NCBI GenBank assembly: GCA_048594865.1 | Contig: JBMDWZ010000076.1 | Span: 14,029-78,028 of the forward strand | From: CALKWS01 sp048594865 | GTDB lineage: Bacteria; Actinomycetota; Actinomycetes; Actinomycetales; Beutenbergiaceae | Length of the DNA: 64,000 nt | Reading direction: 5' to 3' | Shown here: positions 63,158 to 64,000 of the stretch, piece by piece | Layout: every line of letters begins with the position of its first letter | Position numbering within the stretch: the stretch's first letter is position 1 | Translations under genes and position numbers: made by a program | Notes under the pieces: generated by a model | Told to the model about the DNA's origin: nothing | The model's database searches: none | Seen by the model: only the letters and a program-made list of their open reading frames with translations

Positions 63158-63673
63158 TCAGCCAACGGACCGAGTCGGCAGCCGGATCCAGTACCGGCGC
63201 ACGTCGACGCCGTCATAGTCGATGATGTCGGTCAATTCGCCGCCGCACTTGGTGATCACTGCTGCGGAGGCGAGATTGGTGTCATCACACGTCACCAGGG
63301 CCTCACTGACGTTTCTGTTCGCGAGCAGTTCCAGGCCGTGGCGCAGCATCTGCGTCGCATAGCCGCGGCCCTGGAACTGCGGGCGCACGCCGTAGCCAAT
63401 GTGTCCGCCAACGTGGCGTAGGTAATCGTTGAGTTCGTAGCGGACGCTCACTCGGCCGACGAGGTCTGCGCCGTGAAAGGCAAGCAAGAAGCTGCACGGC
63501 ACCCGGTCCGGCGGCATGTCGAGGCCCTGCTCGTCGGACCGCGCGCGCCCGACGAAGGCATCCCACGTCCAATCGCGGGTTGCGGCGAAGACGAAATCAT
63601 CGAACTCGGCGTTCGCGTGGCGCACAGCCTGCTCGTCGGCGGCGGCCGGGAGGCGAAACTCTAGATTGGGCAC
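63158..63673 (-). CDS. GNAT family acetyltransferase (RimJ/RimL-like)
   Basis: A 171-residue acetyltransferase with GHIGYGVRPQFQGRGYATQML, the acetyl-CoA loop Q-G-R-G-Y-A. It ends DGVDVRRYWIRL as in RimJ/RimL relatives. The GTG at 63673 is 7 nt after TAGGCT (63686-63681) and begins PNLEFRLP, as homologues do; an ATG ten codons upstream is less likely. Confidence 0.85.
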   Translation of the reverse strand: MPNLEFRLPAAADEQAVRHANAEFDDFVFAATRDWTWDAFVGRARSDEQGLDMPPDRVPCSFLLAFHGADLVGRVSVRYELNDYLRHVGGHIGYGVRPQFQGRGYATQMLRHGLELLANRNVSEALVTCDDTNLASAAVITKCGGELTDIIDYDGVDVRRYWIRLPTRSVG

Positions 63674-63734
63674 CCAGGTGAGCCTAGCTTCTAGGTTCCT
63701 CATCGAGCACGGTGACACCACTAGGATCTCCCAG
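63674..63734. promoter_or_regulatory. Divergent leaderless promoters, GNAT / kinase-like gene
   Basis: Minus: TAGGCT (63686-63681), 7 nt, GTG. Plus: TAGGAT (63722-63727), 7 nt, ATG at 63735. The starts are 61 bp apart. Confidence 0.55.
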
Positions 63735-64000
63735 ATGCGCGAACTGGTAGCCACGTGGTCCTCGGAGCAGTGGCGCCGCGAGGCCGAGACGTGGATCATT
63801 GAGCAGCTCAAGGGGGCGGGCATCAGTGTGACCGGGGAGATCACCCAACCAAAGGTGAGGTTCTGGTCCACCCAACTGCTCGTACCCACCGACGCCGGGC
63901 GCTACTGGTTCAAGGAAAACCACCCGGCTCAGTCCTTCGAGGCCTCCTTGGTGGCACTACTGGACACGTTGGTGCCGGGCCGAGTCATCTCGCCCCTCGC
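63735..64000 (+). CDS. Probable phosphotransferase-family (APH-like) protein, 5' part only
   Basis: Eighty-eight codons run off the window edge. The visible part (EQWRREAETWIIEQL, then FWSTQLLVPTDAGRYWFKEN) resembles the N-terminal lobe of aminoglycoside phosphotransferase-like proteins, with the lysine of YWFKEN as candidate ATP ligand. The catalytic part is outside, so the call is tentative. Confidence 0.6.
   Translation, partial: MRELVATWSSEQWRREAETWIIEQLKGAGISVTGEITQPKVRFWSTQLLVPTDAGRYWFKENHPAQSFEASLVALLDTLVPGRVISPL

Noticed and set aside
1..64000. Prophage, insertion sequence, CRISPR array or new defence island
   Set aside because: No integrase, transposase, terminal inverted repeats, phage genes, spaced repeats or nuclease clusters were found; gene content is housekeeping throughout.

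Overview
The window is chromosomal DNA of a high-GC Gram-positive bacterium of the Actinomycetota, most likely order Micrococcales. The signs are a dcw cluster with mraZ and rsmH, the actinobacterial families PAC2, DUF3040, DUF3046, DUF5302 and SAV_6107-HEPN, a ClgR-type regulator beside pgsA and cinA, RNase J next to dapA, and many genes whose start codon follows a -10 hexamer by only 6-8 nt (leaderless mRNAs). The genus cannot be fixed from sequence reading alone. I saw no tRNA, rRNA, insertion sequence, prophage or CRISPR array.

Layout. 1-9118: cell-wall and division operon on the minus strand (mraZ, rsmH, ftsL-like, ftsI, murE, murF, mraY, murD cut by the window edge), joined by 1-4 nt stop/start overlaps and headed by a promoter covered with MraZ repeats. 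9396-13668: divergent moxR, DUF58 and TgpA-type transglutaminase operon. 13676-19294: DUF3040, an SOS-type HEPN-dinB operon, a spermidine-synthase-like protein, an HSL-family esterase, a cold-shock protein and a PAC2 protein. 19500-25375: HelD-like ATPase, serA, DUF5302, nrdR, a LysM protein and lexA. 25384-35010: DinG-type helicase, hflX, an rRNA-type methyltransferase, dapF, miaA, two YbjN proteins, sirtuin and miaB. 35138-38622: gluABCD-type glutamate ABC importer. 38845-41035: a small secreted orphan, recX and recA. 41100-44956: a DUF3046, kinase-like and ABC-exporter operon. 44980-51130: YbaK deacylase, Lhr helicase, Nei-family glycosylase. 51148-56213: clgR, cinA, pgsA, a decayed capA pseudogene and ftsK. 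56337-64000: a membrane protein/TetR pair with a clear operator, rnj-dapA, an NmrA-like protein, two acetyltransferases, an uncharacterised 292-residue protein, dapB and a cut kinase-like gene.

How the genes fit together. The DNA-damage response is unusually well represented. LexA-type boxes lie in front of HEPN-dinB, in the LysM/lexA divergon (at least two) and upstream of recA-recX. The LysM protein is probably the SOS cell-division suppressor, the counterpart of YneA, DivS or ChiZ. Peptidoglycan precursor synthesis (murC-F class ligases, mraY, ftsI) and the lysine/DAP route (dapA, dapB, dapF) are both present, but MurE lacks the DNPR motif of meso-DAP ligases, so the wall diamino acid may not be meso-DAP.

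Most of the window is ordinary housekeeping. I did not find a convincing new multi-gene system. The most interesting items are the SOS-linked HEPN-dinB promoter, the short ORF coupled to lexA, the pervasive leaderless promoters with two extremely compact divergent pairs, the capA remnant, and the lower-GC secreted orphan.
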